Below, one piece after another: positions 34,490 through 42,270 of a DNA stretch of 64,000 nucleotides. Each line of letters begins with the position of its first letter. Position 1 is the first letter of the stretch. The stretch comes from Nocardioides sp. CFH 31398. GTDB taxonomy: Bacteria; Actinomycetota; Actinomycetes; Propionibacteriales; Nocardioidaceae. The DNA lies in contig NZ_JAKUHT010000005.1 of the NCBI RefSeq assembly GCF_022436705.1, positions 248,001-312,000 on the forward strand, read 5' to 3'. The notes beneath the pieces were generated by a model. It worked only from the letters and a program-made list of their open reading frames with translations, was not told where the DNA came from and searched no databases. A program made the translations under genes and the position numbers.

Positions 34490-35094
34490 TGTCGATCTCG
34501 GACGACAGCACGACGACGGGCGTGGGCGGACCGCCCCACGTCGAGCCCGGGCTGCTGGCGGTGCACCGCTTCGCCCGGCCCGCCGGCATCCGGCGGTTGC
34601 AGGCGGCGACGGCGCTCGGCGTCGTCGCCCTCACGGCGTTCCTCGGTCTGTGGGCACGTCTCGACGAGCGGGCCCTGGCCGGCCTGCCCATCCTCATGCT
34701 GGCGCTCAGCGTCGCCCTGGTGCTGGCGTGGTTCGGCCGGCCCGTGAGCGAGGTGCGGGTGGAGTACGGCACCCTCGTCGTCTCCACCGGGGACAGCGAG
34801 CAGCGGCTCGACGTCGCCGGGGTGGAGCTCGACGTGGTCGGCTCACCCGAGCAGCGTGGCTGGCGGGTGAGGTTCCGCCGGCCCGGACGCCGGGCGCTCG
34901 TGGTCGACGCCTCGATGGTCGACCCGCGCGAGTTCACCGAGGTGATGGGTCGCTGGCGGCCCGACCTGGCGTCACCCGTCGACCCGACCCGGGAGGGGTC
35001 GCGGTCCCGGTGGGCGGGGCGTCGGACGGCGGCTCCGGCGCGGGGCTCGTCCGGGCGCGGCGTCCGGGGCGCGGTCGCTCCGGACGCACCGTGA
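34489..35094 (+). CDS. Membrane protein with PH-like domain, uncharacterised
   Basis: A 201-residue protein. Two adjacent hydrophobic helices (about residues 41-58 and 66-83) are followed by a beta-rich region (VRVEYGTLVVSTGDSEQRLDVAGVELDVV...WRVRFRRPGRRALVVDASMVDPREFTEVM), the usual layout of small bacterial PH-like membrane proteins. The C-terminal 40 residues are Arg/Ser/Pro-rich and disordered. I prefer the ATG at 34489 to an upstream GTG at 34462. Its 3' end overlaps the convergent YibE/F gene by 161 bases, so the true C-terminus deserves caution. Confidence 0.7.
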   Translation: MSISDDSTTTGVGGPPHVEPGLLAVHRFARPAGIRRLQAATALGVVALTAFLGLWARLDERALAGLPILMLALSVALVLAWFGRPVSEVRVEYGTLVVSTGDSEQRLDVAGVELDVVGSPEQRGWRVRFRRPGRRALVVDASMVDPREFTEVMGRWRPDLASPVDPTREGSRSRWAGRRTAAPARGSSGRGVRGAVAPDAP

Positions 35095-36364
35095 GCGCCG
35101 CGATCCCCGTCGTCACCGGCACCGCCAGGACCAGCCCGATCGCCGAGGCCAGCGTGCGCACGATCTCCTCGGCGACCACCTCGTCGGTGAGCACCTCGGT
35201 CAGCGGCCGCTCGTAGAGCGACGTCAGCATCAGCACGGCCAGCGCGGAGCCGACGTACACGAAGACGATCGTGTAGATCGTCGAGGCGATGTGGTCGCGC
35301 CCGATGCGCATGCCGCTCGCGAACAGCCGCGTGCGCGACATCTCGGGCGCCGCGGAGCGCAGCTCCCAGACCGCCGACGACTGCGTGATGGTCACGTCGT
35401 TCAGGACCCCGAGGCCCGCGATGATGATGGCCGACGTCAGCAGGCCCTGGTAGTCCAACCCGTCGGCGTACAGCAGGAGCAGCTCGCCGGTGTCGTCGGA
35501 GACCCCGGACAGTCGCGCCGAGTCGACGCCCCACAGGGCGATGACCGTGGTGATGGCGATGCCGACGAGCGTCCCGGCGAGCGCCGTCGACGTCCGCACC
35601 GACAGGCCGTGGGCGAGGTACAGGACGACGAACATGATCACCGACGAGCCGACCAGCGCCACCGCGAGGCCGTTGCCGCCGGCGAGCAGCGCGGGGAGCA
35701 TGAAGAAGGCGACCACCAGTCCGGCGAACCCCAGCCCCACCATCGCCAGCACGCCGCGGAGGCGGGCGACGGCGACGACCACGACGAGGAACGCGATGCC
35801 CAGCGCGAGCAGCGGCGGGTCGCGCTCGACCTTCGACCAGCCGTACGACGCGTCGCCGTCCGGGCTCAGGCCCGAGCCGGTGGCCGGGCCGTCCTGGCCC
35901 GACCCGGCGCCCGCGTCCGGGGCGCCGCCCGGGGTCGGGATCCGGATCAGCTGGACGTCGTCGCCCGGGACCAGCCCGGCGCGCGTGACGTAGGGCGGCA
36001 CCTGCAGCGACACGTCGTCGCCCGCGCCGTCCCCGTCGGCGACGGTGACCTCGAGGACGTTGCAGCCCTCCGGGAACGGCTCGTCGCCGCCCTCCTCCCC
36101 CGCCGGCGGCGGGGCGTTGGGGTCCGCGCGGACCACCGGGCACGGCTCCCCCACCGAGCGCACCTCGGCGGTCGGGAAGGTCACCCCCTCCTGCGCGAAC
36201 TCCACGGGCTCGGGGGCGTCCGCCGCGGAGGGCCACAGCAGGGCCATGCCGACCACCGACGCGAGGCCGGCGAGGGCGAGGGCGACGACCAGGACGGTCC
36301 GGGCCAGCCCGGAGACCTCGACGTCGTCGTCGTGCGTGCTCCCGTGCGCGTGCGACCCGCCCAT
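34934..36364 (-). CDS. YibE/F-family membrane protein
   Basis: A 476-residue multipass membrane protein of the YibE/F family. It has an N-terminal His/Asp-rich cytoplasmic stretch, a first helix (about 20-42), a large extracytoplasmic domain (EEGGDEPFPEGCNVLEVTV...), then six or seven helices including LRGVLAMVGLGFAGLVVAFFMLPALLAG, and the conserved signature GLGVLNDVTITQSSAVWEL. Function is unknown; membership is clear from the signature. The ATG at 36364 has GGGAGGA ten bases upstream, better than the GTG/ATG further up. The Pro/Ser/Arg-rich tail lies opposite the 3' end of the convergent gene. Confidence 0.85.
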   Translation of the reverse strand: MGGSHAHGSTHDDDVEVSGLARTVLVVALALAGLASVVGMALLWPSAADAPEPVEFAQEGVTFPTAEVRSVGEPCPVVRADPNAPPPAGEEGGDEPFPEGCNVLEVTVADGDGAGDDVSLQVPPYVTRAGLVPGDDVQLIRIPTPGGAPDAGAGSGQDGPATGSGLSPDGDASYGWSKVERDPPLLALGIAFLVVVVAVARLRGVLAMVGLGFAGLVVAFFMLPALLAGGNGLAVALVGSSVIMFVVLYLAHGLSVRTSTALAGTLVGIAITTVIALWGVDSARLSGVSDDTGELLLLYADGLDYQGLLTSAIIIAGLGVLNDVTITQSSAVWELRSAAPEMSRTRLFASGMRIGRDHIASTIYTIVFVYVGSALAVLMLTSLYERPLTEVLTDEVVAEEIVRTLASAIGLVLAVPVTTGIAALTVRPERPRPGRRARTSPAPEPPSDAPPTGTATPPGSGRRVTPGRAASDPSPR

Positions 36365-36417
36365 GGGCGTTGATCCTCCCATCGGCACCTCCGTGACCGC
36401 CCGGGCCCCGCGCCACG

Positions 36418-36540
36418 GGCGGTCGAGCCCGTCGAGACCACGACCCCCGTCCCACCGGGTCTCGACACGCGCCGTCGCGACCTCGCGGTTCCTGAGCCTG
36501 TCGAAGGGCGGTCGCGGTCGCTGCTCGACCTCCCGCCGCT
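36418..36540. repeat. actinobacterial intergenic repeat of the TCGACAGGCTCAGGAACC type
   Basis: The stretch contains GTCGAGACC (36431-36439), its complement GGTCTCGAC (36458-36466), and GGTTCCTGAGCCTGTCGAAGG (reverse strand of the common element) near 36488-36507. Such segments recur between genes in many high-GC actinobacterial genomes; function unknown. No gene is apparent here. Confidence 0.5.
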
Positions 36541-37090
36541 ACGCCGGACTCGCGGGCTCGCCCGGCTGCGGCGTGACCCAGTAGCGGCGCTTGACGCCGC
36601 GGACGTCCTCGAGGACCCCGCCGTTGCGCTCGATGGTGCGGGCACTGGCGACGTTGTCGTCGTCGCAGGTCACCAGGACCCGGTCGATGCCGAGGCGGGC
36701 GCACATCGGCAGCGCCAGGGCGAGGGCGCGGCCGGCGTGGCCCTCCCGCCGGCGGGAGGGGCGGACGGCGTAGCCGACGTGGCCACCCTGCTCGAGCAGA
36801 AAGTCGTTGAGGCGGTGGCGGATCGCCAGGAACCCGAGGACGTCAGGCGAACCGGGCCCCTCGACGATCCACGCGAACGAGCAGGGCACCCGACCCTCCG
36901 GCGGCTCCCAGGCCGGGTCGGCCATGAGGAGCCGCTCCGCGACGTACGACGCGAAGCCCTCGCGCGAGGTGTCGGCGGGCGGGCCGTGATAGCCGGAGCC
37001 GTCCATGTGGGCGGCCCCGAAGTCGGCGACGCAGGCCGCCCACCCGTCGTACCGGTCGAGCGACGGGGGGACGAGCGCCGTCGTCGTCAC
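36539..37090 (-). CDS. GNAT-family acetyltransferase
   Basis: A 183-residue N-acetyltransferase. The acetyl-CoA motif A is VGYAVRPSRRREGHAGRALALALPMCARLG (about residues 105-134), followed by VTCDDDNVASARTIERNGGVLE, the standard beta5-alpha4 region of GNATs. The sequence resembles predicted acetyltransferases acting on small molecules, substrate unknown. The ATG overlaps the stop of the NADH dehydrogenase gene (ATGA). Confidence 0.87.
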   Translation of the reverse strand: MTTTALVPPSLDRYDGWAACVADFGAAHMDGSGYHGPPADTSREGFASYVAERLLMADPAWEPPEGRVPCSFAWIVEGPGSPDVLGFLAIRHRLNDFLLEQGGHVGYAVRPSRRREGHAGRALALALPMCARLGIDRVLVTCDDDNVASARTIERNGGVLEDVRGVKRRYWVTPQPGEPASPA

Positions 37091-38574
37091 CCGGCGCGCT
37101 GCTCCACCGGCACGCCGCGCTCACCGGCGTCGGTGAGGCGGGCCTCCTCACGGGCACGCTCCTCGAGCTCCTCGCGGCGCACCCGCTCCAGCTCCGAGGG
37201 GTCGCGCGGCACCGTGTCGGGCTCGGAGACCAGGTCCGACGCCCCGCCCGCGAGCTGCTTCAGGGCGTTGCGGGCGAAGATCTGCTGCTCGGTCGACGTC
37301 CGCTCCGAGCGGCCGCGGCCCAGGAACGACACGAACCAGTGCAGGACGGCCGTCACCCGGTTCTTGAACCCCGTGATGTAGACGAGGTGCACCGCCAGCC
37401 ACATGAGCCAGGCGATCACGCCGGTCAGGCGCAGCTTGCCGACCATCGCGACCGCGCGGAAGCGGCTGATGATCGCCATCGAGCCCTTGTCGAAGTAGTG
37501 GAACGGCTCCTGCGGCGGCTTGTTCTTCAGGCGGCCGTCGATCTCCTTCGCGGCGTACTTCGCCCCCTGGATCGCGACCTGCGCCACACCGGGCAGGTGG
37601 TCGAGGTTGATCATGTCGCCGACGACGAAGACCTCGGGGTGACCGGGCAGCGTCAGGTCGGGGTTGACGGCGATCCGGCCGGCGCGGTCGAGCGGGGCGC
37701 CGGTCTGCTGCGACAGGGTCTTGGTCAGGGGGTTGGCCTGGACACCGGCGGCCCACATCTTGGTGACGGCGGAGATCCGCTCGGTGCGGCCGGTGCGGTA
37801 CTTGACCTCGAGGCCGCGCTCGTCGACGCCGGTCACCATCGCGCCGAGCATGACCTCGACACCCAGCTTCTCCAGCTCCTTCTTGCTGCTGGCGCCGAGG
37901 CGCTCGCCGAACGGCGGCAGCACCTGGTCGGCGGCGTCCACGAGGATCACCCGCGCCTCGCGGGTGTTGATGTAGTGGAAGTCCCGCTTCAGGGTGCGGT
38001 GCGCGAGCTCGGCGATCTGGCCGGCCATCTCCACGCCGGTCGGACCCGCGCCCACCACGACGAACGTCAGCAGGTGGTCGATGTCGTCGCCGCGCTGGGC
38101 GCCGAGCTCGGCGAGCTCGAAGGCACCGAAGATGCGCCCGCGCAGCTCGAGGGCGTCGTCGACGCTCTTCATGCCCGGGGCGTACTCGGCGAAGTGGTCG
38201 TTGCCGAAGTAGGACTGCGAGGCGCCGGCGGCGACGATGAGGGAGTCGTACTCGGAGACCGTCTGACGGCGCAGGACGTGGCTCGTGACGGTACGACGCT
38301 CCAGGTCGATGTCGGTGACCTCGCCGAGCAGCACCTTGGCGTTCTTCTGACGGCTGAGGATCTCGCGCGTCGGGGGCGCGATCTCGCCCTCGGAGAGGAT
38401 CCCGGTCGCGACCTGGTACAGCAGCGGCTGGAAGAGGTGGTGCGTCGTCTTGGCGACCATCGTCACCTCGACGTCGCTGCGGCTCAGCGCCTTCGTCCCG
38501 AACAGGCCGCCGAAGCCGGACCCGATCACCACCACGCGGTGGGGCGACGTGGGCGTGCGGTCGGTGCTGGTCAT
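37087..38574 (-). CDS. ndh: Type II NADH dehydrogenase
   Basis: A 495-residue single-subunit NADH:quinone oxidoreductase. FAD motif RVVVIGSGFGGLFGTKAL (about residues 13-30), NADH motif FVVVGAGPTGVEMAGQIAEL and the second FAD contact VFVVGDMINLDHLPGVAQVAIQGAKYAA are intact. The C-terminal region FRAVAMVGKLRLTGVIAWLMWLAVHLVYITGFKNR is the membrane-associating helix typical of actinobacterial Ndh. It feeds electrons to menaquinone without proton pumping. GAGGAG lies before the ATG at 38574. Confidence 0.94.
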   Translation of the reverse strand: MTSTDRTPTSPHRVVVIGSGFGGLFGTKALSRSDVEVTMVAKTTHHLFQPLLYQVATGILSEGEIAPPTREILSRQKNAKVLLGEVTDIDLERRTVTSHVLRRQTVSEYDSLIVAAGASQSYFGNDHFAEYAPGMKSVDDALELRGRIFGAFELAELGAQRGDDIDHLLTFVVVGAGPTGVEMAGQIAELAHRTLKRDFHYINTREARVILVDAADQVLPPFGERLGASSKKELEKLGVEVMLGAMVTGVDERGLEVKYRTGRTERISAVTKMWAAGVQANPLTKTLSQQTGAPLDRAGRIAVNPDLTLPGHPEVFVVGDMINLDHLPGVAQVAIQGAKYAAKEIDGRLKNKPPQEPFHYFDKGSMAIISRFRAVAMVGKLRLTGVIAWLMWLAVHLVYITGFKNRVTAVLHWFVSFLGRGRSERTSTEQQIFARNALKQLAGGASDLVSEPDTVPRDPSELERVRREELEERAREEARLTDAGERGVPVEQRAG

Positions 38575-38778
38575 CTCGCGGCTCCTCGCGATCATCGCGC
38601 GGCGGGCTCCCGCCGCACCTCCATTGTCCTCCCGCCGAGGCGGGGCGCACCAATCCCAGTGCCCAGGAAACCCGTCCGACAAGGGTGGTTTCGGACACGT
38701 CGCGGGCGGGTAGGCGGAGCCGGAGCAGCAGCGCGTCGGCCCCCTCGGGGGTCGGCGATGCCCCGGAGGAGACCCCCG

Positions 38779-39786
38779 ATGAGCCTGGACGGGAGCGCGC
38801 TGGCCCTGGAGCCCGCGCCGCGCTCGGTCCAGCGTGCCCGCCGGTGGGTGGCCGAGGTGTGCCGGTCGGCCGGCCGCGAGGACCTCGTCGAGTCGGCCGA
38901 GGCCGGGACCTCCGAGCTCGTCACCAACGCCCTCCTCCACGCCCCCGGGCCCATCGACCTCCGGGTCAGCGGGACGGCCGAGCACCTGCGGATCGAGGTG
39001 CACGACGCCTCGCGGGTCCCACCACGGCCGCAGCCGGCCCACCGGGCACCACCGGCGCCGGACCCGGACGACCTCGACGCGCTCCTGGCCTCCCTCGACG
39101 ACTCGCTCAGCACCGTGAGCACCGTCGGACGGGGCCTCCACATCGTCGCCACCAGCGCCCTCGCCTGGGGCGCCGAGATCACCGGTGACGGCAAGGTCGT
39201 CTGGTTCGAGCCCGCCCCCGGGCTGCGGGAGGACCTCACCGAGGCCGAGCTCGCGGGCTCCGTCTACGCCACGGGCGAGGCGTCCGCCGGTGCCGCCGTG
39301 GACCCGCGCTCGGCGGGGGCCGAGCTCCTCGAGGTCCGCCTCGTCGGCGTGCCCGTCGACCGGCTCGCCGCGTTCCGGCGCCACCACCTCGAGCTCCGGC
39401 GCGAGCTGCGGCTCCTCGCCCTCGCCCACGCCTCCGACTACCCGCAGGCCGAGCGGCTCTCGGCGCTGTTCGCCGACTTCGAGGCCGACTTCGGGCCGGC
39501 GGTCTCGGGCCCCGAGGTCACCTCCGCGCTGCGCTCGGCCGCGCCGTACGCCGACCTGGTGCTGCGGGTGCCCGCGGACGCGTCGTCCTCCGTCGACACC
39601 ATGCTGCGCCTGCTCGACCTCGCCGACGAGTTCTGCCGGGCCGCCCGCCTGCTGACGCTGGCCCGCAGCGACGCCGACGTGGCGTTCGCCCAGTGGTTCC
39701 TGGGTGAGATCGGGGCACGGGCCGGGGGGCGCCCGGCCACGCCGTGGGGCGACGCCGGGCCGGACGCCCGATACTCGTCCCCGTGA
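38779..39786 (+). CDS. GHKL ATPase-domain regulator (RsbW-like) with helical C-terminal domain
   Basis: A 335-residue protein. Residues about 5-150 form a HATPase_c fold: N-box ELVTNALLHA (Asn50), G1-like EVHDAS, and G2-like VGRGLHIVATSALAWG, as in RsbW/SpoIIAB anti-sigma kinases. A Pro-rich insert (about 80-100) replaces part of the ATP lid. The second half (about 190-320) is a helical domain often joined to such ATPases in actinobacteria, function unknown. The ATG has GGAGGA upstream. The stop overlaps the first crcB start (GTGA), which links a signalling-type protein to fluoride export. Confidence 0.82.
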   Translation: MSLDGSALALEPAPRSVQRARRWVAEVCRSAGREDLVESAEAGTSELVTNALLHAPGPIDLRVSGTAEHLRIEVHDASRVPPRPQPAHRAPPAPDPDDLDALLASLDDSLSTVSTVGRGLHIVATSALAWGAEITGDGKVVWFEPAPGLREDLTEAELAGSVYATGEASAGAAVDPRSAGAELLEVRLVGVPVDRLAAFRRHHLELRRELRLLALAHASDYPQAERLSALFADFEADFGPAVSGPEVTSALRSAAPYADLVLRVPADASSSVDTMLRLLDLADEFCRAARLLTLARSDADVAFAQWFLGEIGARAGGRPATPWGDAGPDARYSSP

Positions 39787-40196
39787 CTCCGCCCGACGTG
39801 GGACCGCCCTCCGGGCCCGCGCCGTGGCTCCTGCTCGTCGTCGTCGCGCTCGGCGGCGCCGTCGGCGCGGTCGGCCGCTGGGCGGCAGTCGGGCTGACGC
39901 CCGCCGAGACCGGCTTCCCGGTCACGACCTTCGCGATCAACCTGTCGGGGTCGTTCGTGCTCGCGATGCTGCCCGGCCTGCTCGGGGCACTGCGCCCCCG
40001 CGCCCGCGCGCTGGCCGCCGCCGCGCTCGGGCCCGGCCTGCTGGGCGGGTGGACCACCCTCTCGGCGTACGCCGAGCAGTCGCGCGCGCTGCTGGCCGAC
40101 GGCCGGCTCCTCCTCGCGGGGGCCTACCTCGCGGGCACGCTCGCGGCGTGCCTGCTCGCGGTCGTGCTCGGACGTCGACTGGTGCCGGCCCCGTGA
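39783..40196 (+). CDS. crcB: CrcB/Fluc fluoride channel, subunit 1
   Basis: A 137-residue, four-helix protein of the CrcB/Fluc family, which exports fluoride. The family motifs are LGGAVGAVGRWAAV near the first helix, FAINLSGSFVLAML (NxxGSF) and LGPGLLGGWTTLSAYAEQ; the last is diverged from the canonical GFCGGFTTFST. Paired genes of unequal conservation are typical of heterodimeric Fluc channels. The GTG at 39783 overlaps the GHKL ATPase stop; the stop overlaps the next crcB. Confidence 0.88.
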   Translation: MTPPDVGPPSGPAPWLLLVVVALGGAVGAVGRWAAVGLTPAETGFPVTTFAINLSGSFVLAMLPGLLGALRPRARALAAAALGPGLLGGWTTLSAYAEQSRALLADGRLLLAGAYLAGTLAACLLAVVLGRRLVPAP

Positions 40197-40570
40197 CCGG
40201 GACCCTGCTGACCGGCCTGCTCGTCGGGCTGGGCGGCGGCGCCGGTGCCGCCGCGCGCTACGCCCTGCAGCGGCGCCTGGACGCGGACCGGCCCTGGGGG
40301 GTCCTGGTCGCCAACGTGGTCGGCTCGGCGCTGCTGGGCGTCTTCTCGGCCCTCGCGCTCGCCGGGACGCTGTCGGCGGAGGGTCTCGCCCTGCTCGGCA
40401 CCGGCTTCTGCGGCGGGTTCACGACGTACTCGACGTTCGCGGTCGGCACCCACGACCTCGGGGCGCGGCGCGGGTGGGCGTACGCCGCGCTGACGACCGG
40501 ACTGTCCCTGGCGGCCTGCGCGGCCTGCTTCGCGCTGACCGGCGTCGCGACGGGGCTCCCTCAGGCGTAG
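40193..40570 (+). CDS. crcB: CrcB/Fluc fluoride channel, subunit 2
   Basis: A 125-residue CrcB protein with well-kept motifs: GLGGGAGAAARYALQRR, LVANVVGSALLGVFSAL (N in the NxxGSxxLG motif) and GTGFCGGFTTYSTFAVGT, which includes the Na+-site and the Ser/Thr/Phe fluoride track. With subunit 1 it should form the dual-topology channel that protects against cytoplasmic fluoride. GTGA overlap with subunit 1. No fluoride riboswitch is visible ahead of the operon. Its end overlaps the convergent metallopeptidase gene by 10 bases. Confidence 0.92.
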   Translation: MTGTLLTGLLVGLGGGAGAAARYALQRRLDADRPWGVLVANVVGSALLGVFSALALAGTLSAEGLALLGTGFCGGFTTYSTFAVGTHDLGARRGWAYAALTTGLSLAACAACFALTGVATGLPQA

Positions 40571-40920
40571 CCCAGGTCGTGCAGCCGGTCGTCGTCGATG
40601 CCGAAGTGGTGCGCCACCTCGTGGACGACGGTGACGCGGACCTCCTCGACGAGCTCCTCGCGCGTGTCGCACATCTCGAGCAGCGGGCGCCGGAACACGA
40701 GGATCCGGTCCGGCAGCGGCACCTCGAGCCCCCCGTCCCCGCCGCGCTCGGTCAGCGACACCCCGTCGTACAGGCCGAGCAGGTCGGGGTCGTCGGCCGG
40801 AGGCTCGTCCTCGACGAGCACCACGAGGTTGTCGACGTGGGCGGCGAGCTCGGCGGGGATGCCGTCCAGGGCGTCGCCCACCAGGGCCTCGAACTCGGCC
40901 CGGTCCATCTCCACCGCCAT
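40561..40920 (-). CDS. Small zincin-like metallopeptidase (DUF1025 family)
   Basis: A 119-residue minimal zincin. The HExxH motif is in TVVHEVAHHFGIDDDRLHDLGY (His100, Glu101, His104), preceded by the family pattern ILVFRRPLLEMCDTREELVEEVRVT. Proteins of this family are widespread in actinobacteria; physiological substrate unknown. The ATG at 40920 gives the usual length; the open frame reaching 41076 reads through the tRNA-Asp gene and is not part of the protein. Confidence 0.85.
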   Translation of the reverse strand: MAVEMDRAEFEALVGDALDGIPAELAAHVDNLVVLVEDEPPADDPDLLGLYDGVSLTERGGDGGLEVPLPDRILVFRRPLLEMCDTREELVEEVRVTVVHEVAHHFGIDDDRLHDLGYA

Positions 40921-41005
40921 GCGGCCATTGAACCGGGTGCGGCAACCGGTGCCCCCGGAGACCAGCAGGTCCCGGCCACTGACGTGACCGGGACCTGGAG
41001 GTTCC

Positions 41006-41082
41006 TGGCGACCTCGACGGGACTCGAACCCGCGACCTCCGCCGTGACAGGGCGGCGCGCTAACCAACTGCGCCACGAGGCC
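41006..41082 (-). tRNA. tRNA-Asp (anticodon GTC)
   Basis: 77 nt including encoded CCA. The acceptor GGCCTCG pairs with CGAGGTC (one G-U), the anticodon arm CCGCC-CTGTCAC-GGCGG gives GTC, and the T-arm is GCGGG-TTCGAGT-CCCGT. Confidence 0.96.
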
Positions 41083-41179
41083 AGGATGTGCTGATCGTTC
41101 TCGGCCCCCTCGTGAGGAGCCGGAAGAACACTAACGCAGACACGGGGCGCGGCCCAATCGGGGCCCCGACGACCGGGAC

Positions 41180-41255
41180 TGGCACCCCCAACGGGATTCG
41201 AACCCGTGCTGCCGCCGTGAAAGGGCGGAGTCCTAGGCCGCTAGACGATGGGGGC
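41180..41255 (-). tRNA. tRNA-Glu (anticodon TTC)
   Basis: 76 nt including encoded CCA. The acceptor GCCCCCA pairs with TGGGGGT, the anticodon arm CCGCC-CTTTCAC-GGCGG gives TTC, and the T-arm ACGGG-TTCGAAT-CCCGT is intact. Upstream of tRNA-Asp on the same strand. Confidence 0.96.
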
Positions 41256-41302
41256 CTTGGCGGGGCCAGCGTACTGATCGCGCCGCCGCGACCGACCCGG
41301 TG

Positions 41303-42232
41303 TCACCGGCCTGCGCCGTCCGACGCCGGTGCGGCCAGCCAGGGCCGCAGCTCGGCGAGGACCTCGTCGCTCGCCTCCTCCTGCAGCGAGTGCCTGCCCG
41401 CCAGGGCGCGACCGGTGACGAGGGCGTCGTCCGCCGCCTTCTCCCGCCACGTCGCCAGCACGTCGTACGTCCTGCCGACGAGGCCCGCCTCGCCCCAGAG
41501 CGCGAGCAGGGGGACGGCGACCCGCGCGTCGGCGTCCGCGCGGTCGTGGTCGAGGTCGATCGTCGCGGAGGCGCGGTAGTCCTCGCAGACGGCGTGGATC
41601 ATCGCCTCCTGCGAGTAGCAGCGGAGGTAGTCGGCATACAGCCGCGGGTCGGCGGCGGCCGGGTCCGCGAGCTGCGAGTCGTGGTGGGGGCGCAGGAACG
41701 CGTCGGGGTCGGCGCCGATCATCCGCTCGGGCCACGGCTCGGGCTGGATGAGGAAGAACCAGTGCCAGTACCCGGCCGCGAAGGCCATGTCGGTGCGCTC
41801 GTACATGGTGCGGGTGGGCGCGATGTCGATCACCGCGAGCCGGGTGACGGCGTCCGGGTGGTCGAGCGCGGCGCGGTGACCCACCCGGCCGCCGCGGTCG
41901 TGGCCGACGAAGGCGAACCGCTCGTGGCCGAGCGAGGCCATGAGGGCGACGACGTCGGCGGCCATCGTCCGCTTGCTGTACGCCGCGTGGTCGCCGCCGC
42001 CCCGCGGCTTGGCGGAGTCGCCGTACCCCCGCAGGTCGGGGCAGACGACCGTGTGGTCCTCGGCGAGCGCCGGCGCCACGCGCGACCACGTCAGGTGGTT
42101 CTGCGGGTGCCCGTGCAGGAGCAGCACCGGCGGCCCGTCGCCCGCGGTGGCGACCCGCAGCGTCGTGCCGCCCTGGTCGTGCTCGACGTCGACGTCGCGG
42201 TGGCTGAATCCCGCCAGCAGGTCCTCCGACAT
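41303..42232 (-). CDS. Fluoroacetate/haloacetate dehalogenase-like alpha/beta hydrolase
   Basis: A 309-residue alpha/beta hydrolase closely following the fluoroacetate dehalogenase pattern. HGHPQNHLTWSRVAPALA precedes the nucleophile Asp112 in GHDRGGR, with carboxylate-binding Arg113 and Arg116, acid Asp136 in VIDIAPT, halide-pocket His157-Trp158 in YWHWFFL, Tyr219 in EDYRA and base His281. These match D110, R111, R114, D134, H155, W156, Y219 and H280 of the Rhodopseudomonas enzyme almost position for position. It would cleave C-F (or C-Cl) of haloacetates to glycolate. Two CrcB fluoride channels lie 0.7 kb away. The ATG has a -10-like box 7 bases upstream and looks leaderless. Other haloacetates could be the real substrate. 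Confidence 0.85.
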   Translation of the reverse strand: MSEDLLAGFSHRDVDVEHDQGGTTLRVATAGDGPPVLLLHGHPQNHLTWSRVAPALAEDHTVVCPDLRGYGDSAKPRGGGDHAAYSKRTMAADVVALMASLGHERFAFVGHDRGGRVGHRAALDHPDAVTRLAVIDIAPTRTMYERTDMAFAAGYWHWFFLIQPEPWPERMIGADPDAFLRPHHDSQLADPAAADPRLYADYLRCYSQEAMIHAVCEDYRASATIDLDHDRADADARVAVPLLALWGEAGLVGRTYDVLATWREKAADDALVTGRALAGRHSLQEEASDEVLAELRPWLAAPASDGAGR

Positions 42233-42239
42233 CCTCCTG

Positions 42240-42263
42240 ACGGTAGGGCACCGGACGTATCTT
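42240..42263. promoter_or_regulatory. overlapping divergent leaderless promoters
   Basis: The start codons at 42232 (-) and 42271 (+) are 38 bases apart. A TACCGT box (minus strand, 42245-42240) ends 7 bases before the hydrolase ATG, and TATCTT (42258-42263) ends 7 bases before the DUF2071 GTG. Neither gene needs a separate leader. -35 boxes are weak. Confidence 0.45.
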
Positions 42264-42270
42264 CTGCCCT

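Noticed and set aside
36418..36540. Gene between YibE/F and GNAT
   Set aside because: No frame with support; the sequence contains a common actinobacterial intergenic repeat instead.
38574..38779. Fluoride riboswitch ahead of the GHKL ATPase-crcB operon
   Set aside because: I looked for the crcB-motif pseudoknot layout and saw no convincing match by eye.
40561..41076. Longer version of the metallopeptidase starting at 41076
   Set aside because: The added N-terminus is translated from the tRNA-Asp gene; the ATG at 40920 gives the family length.
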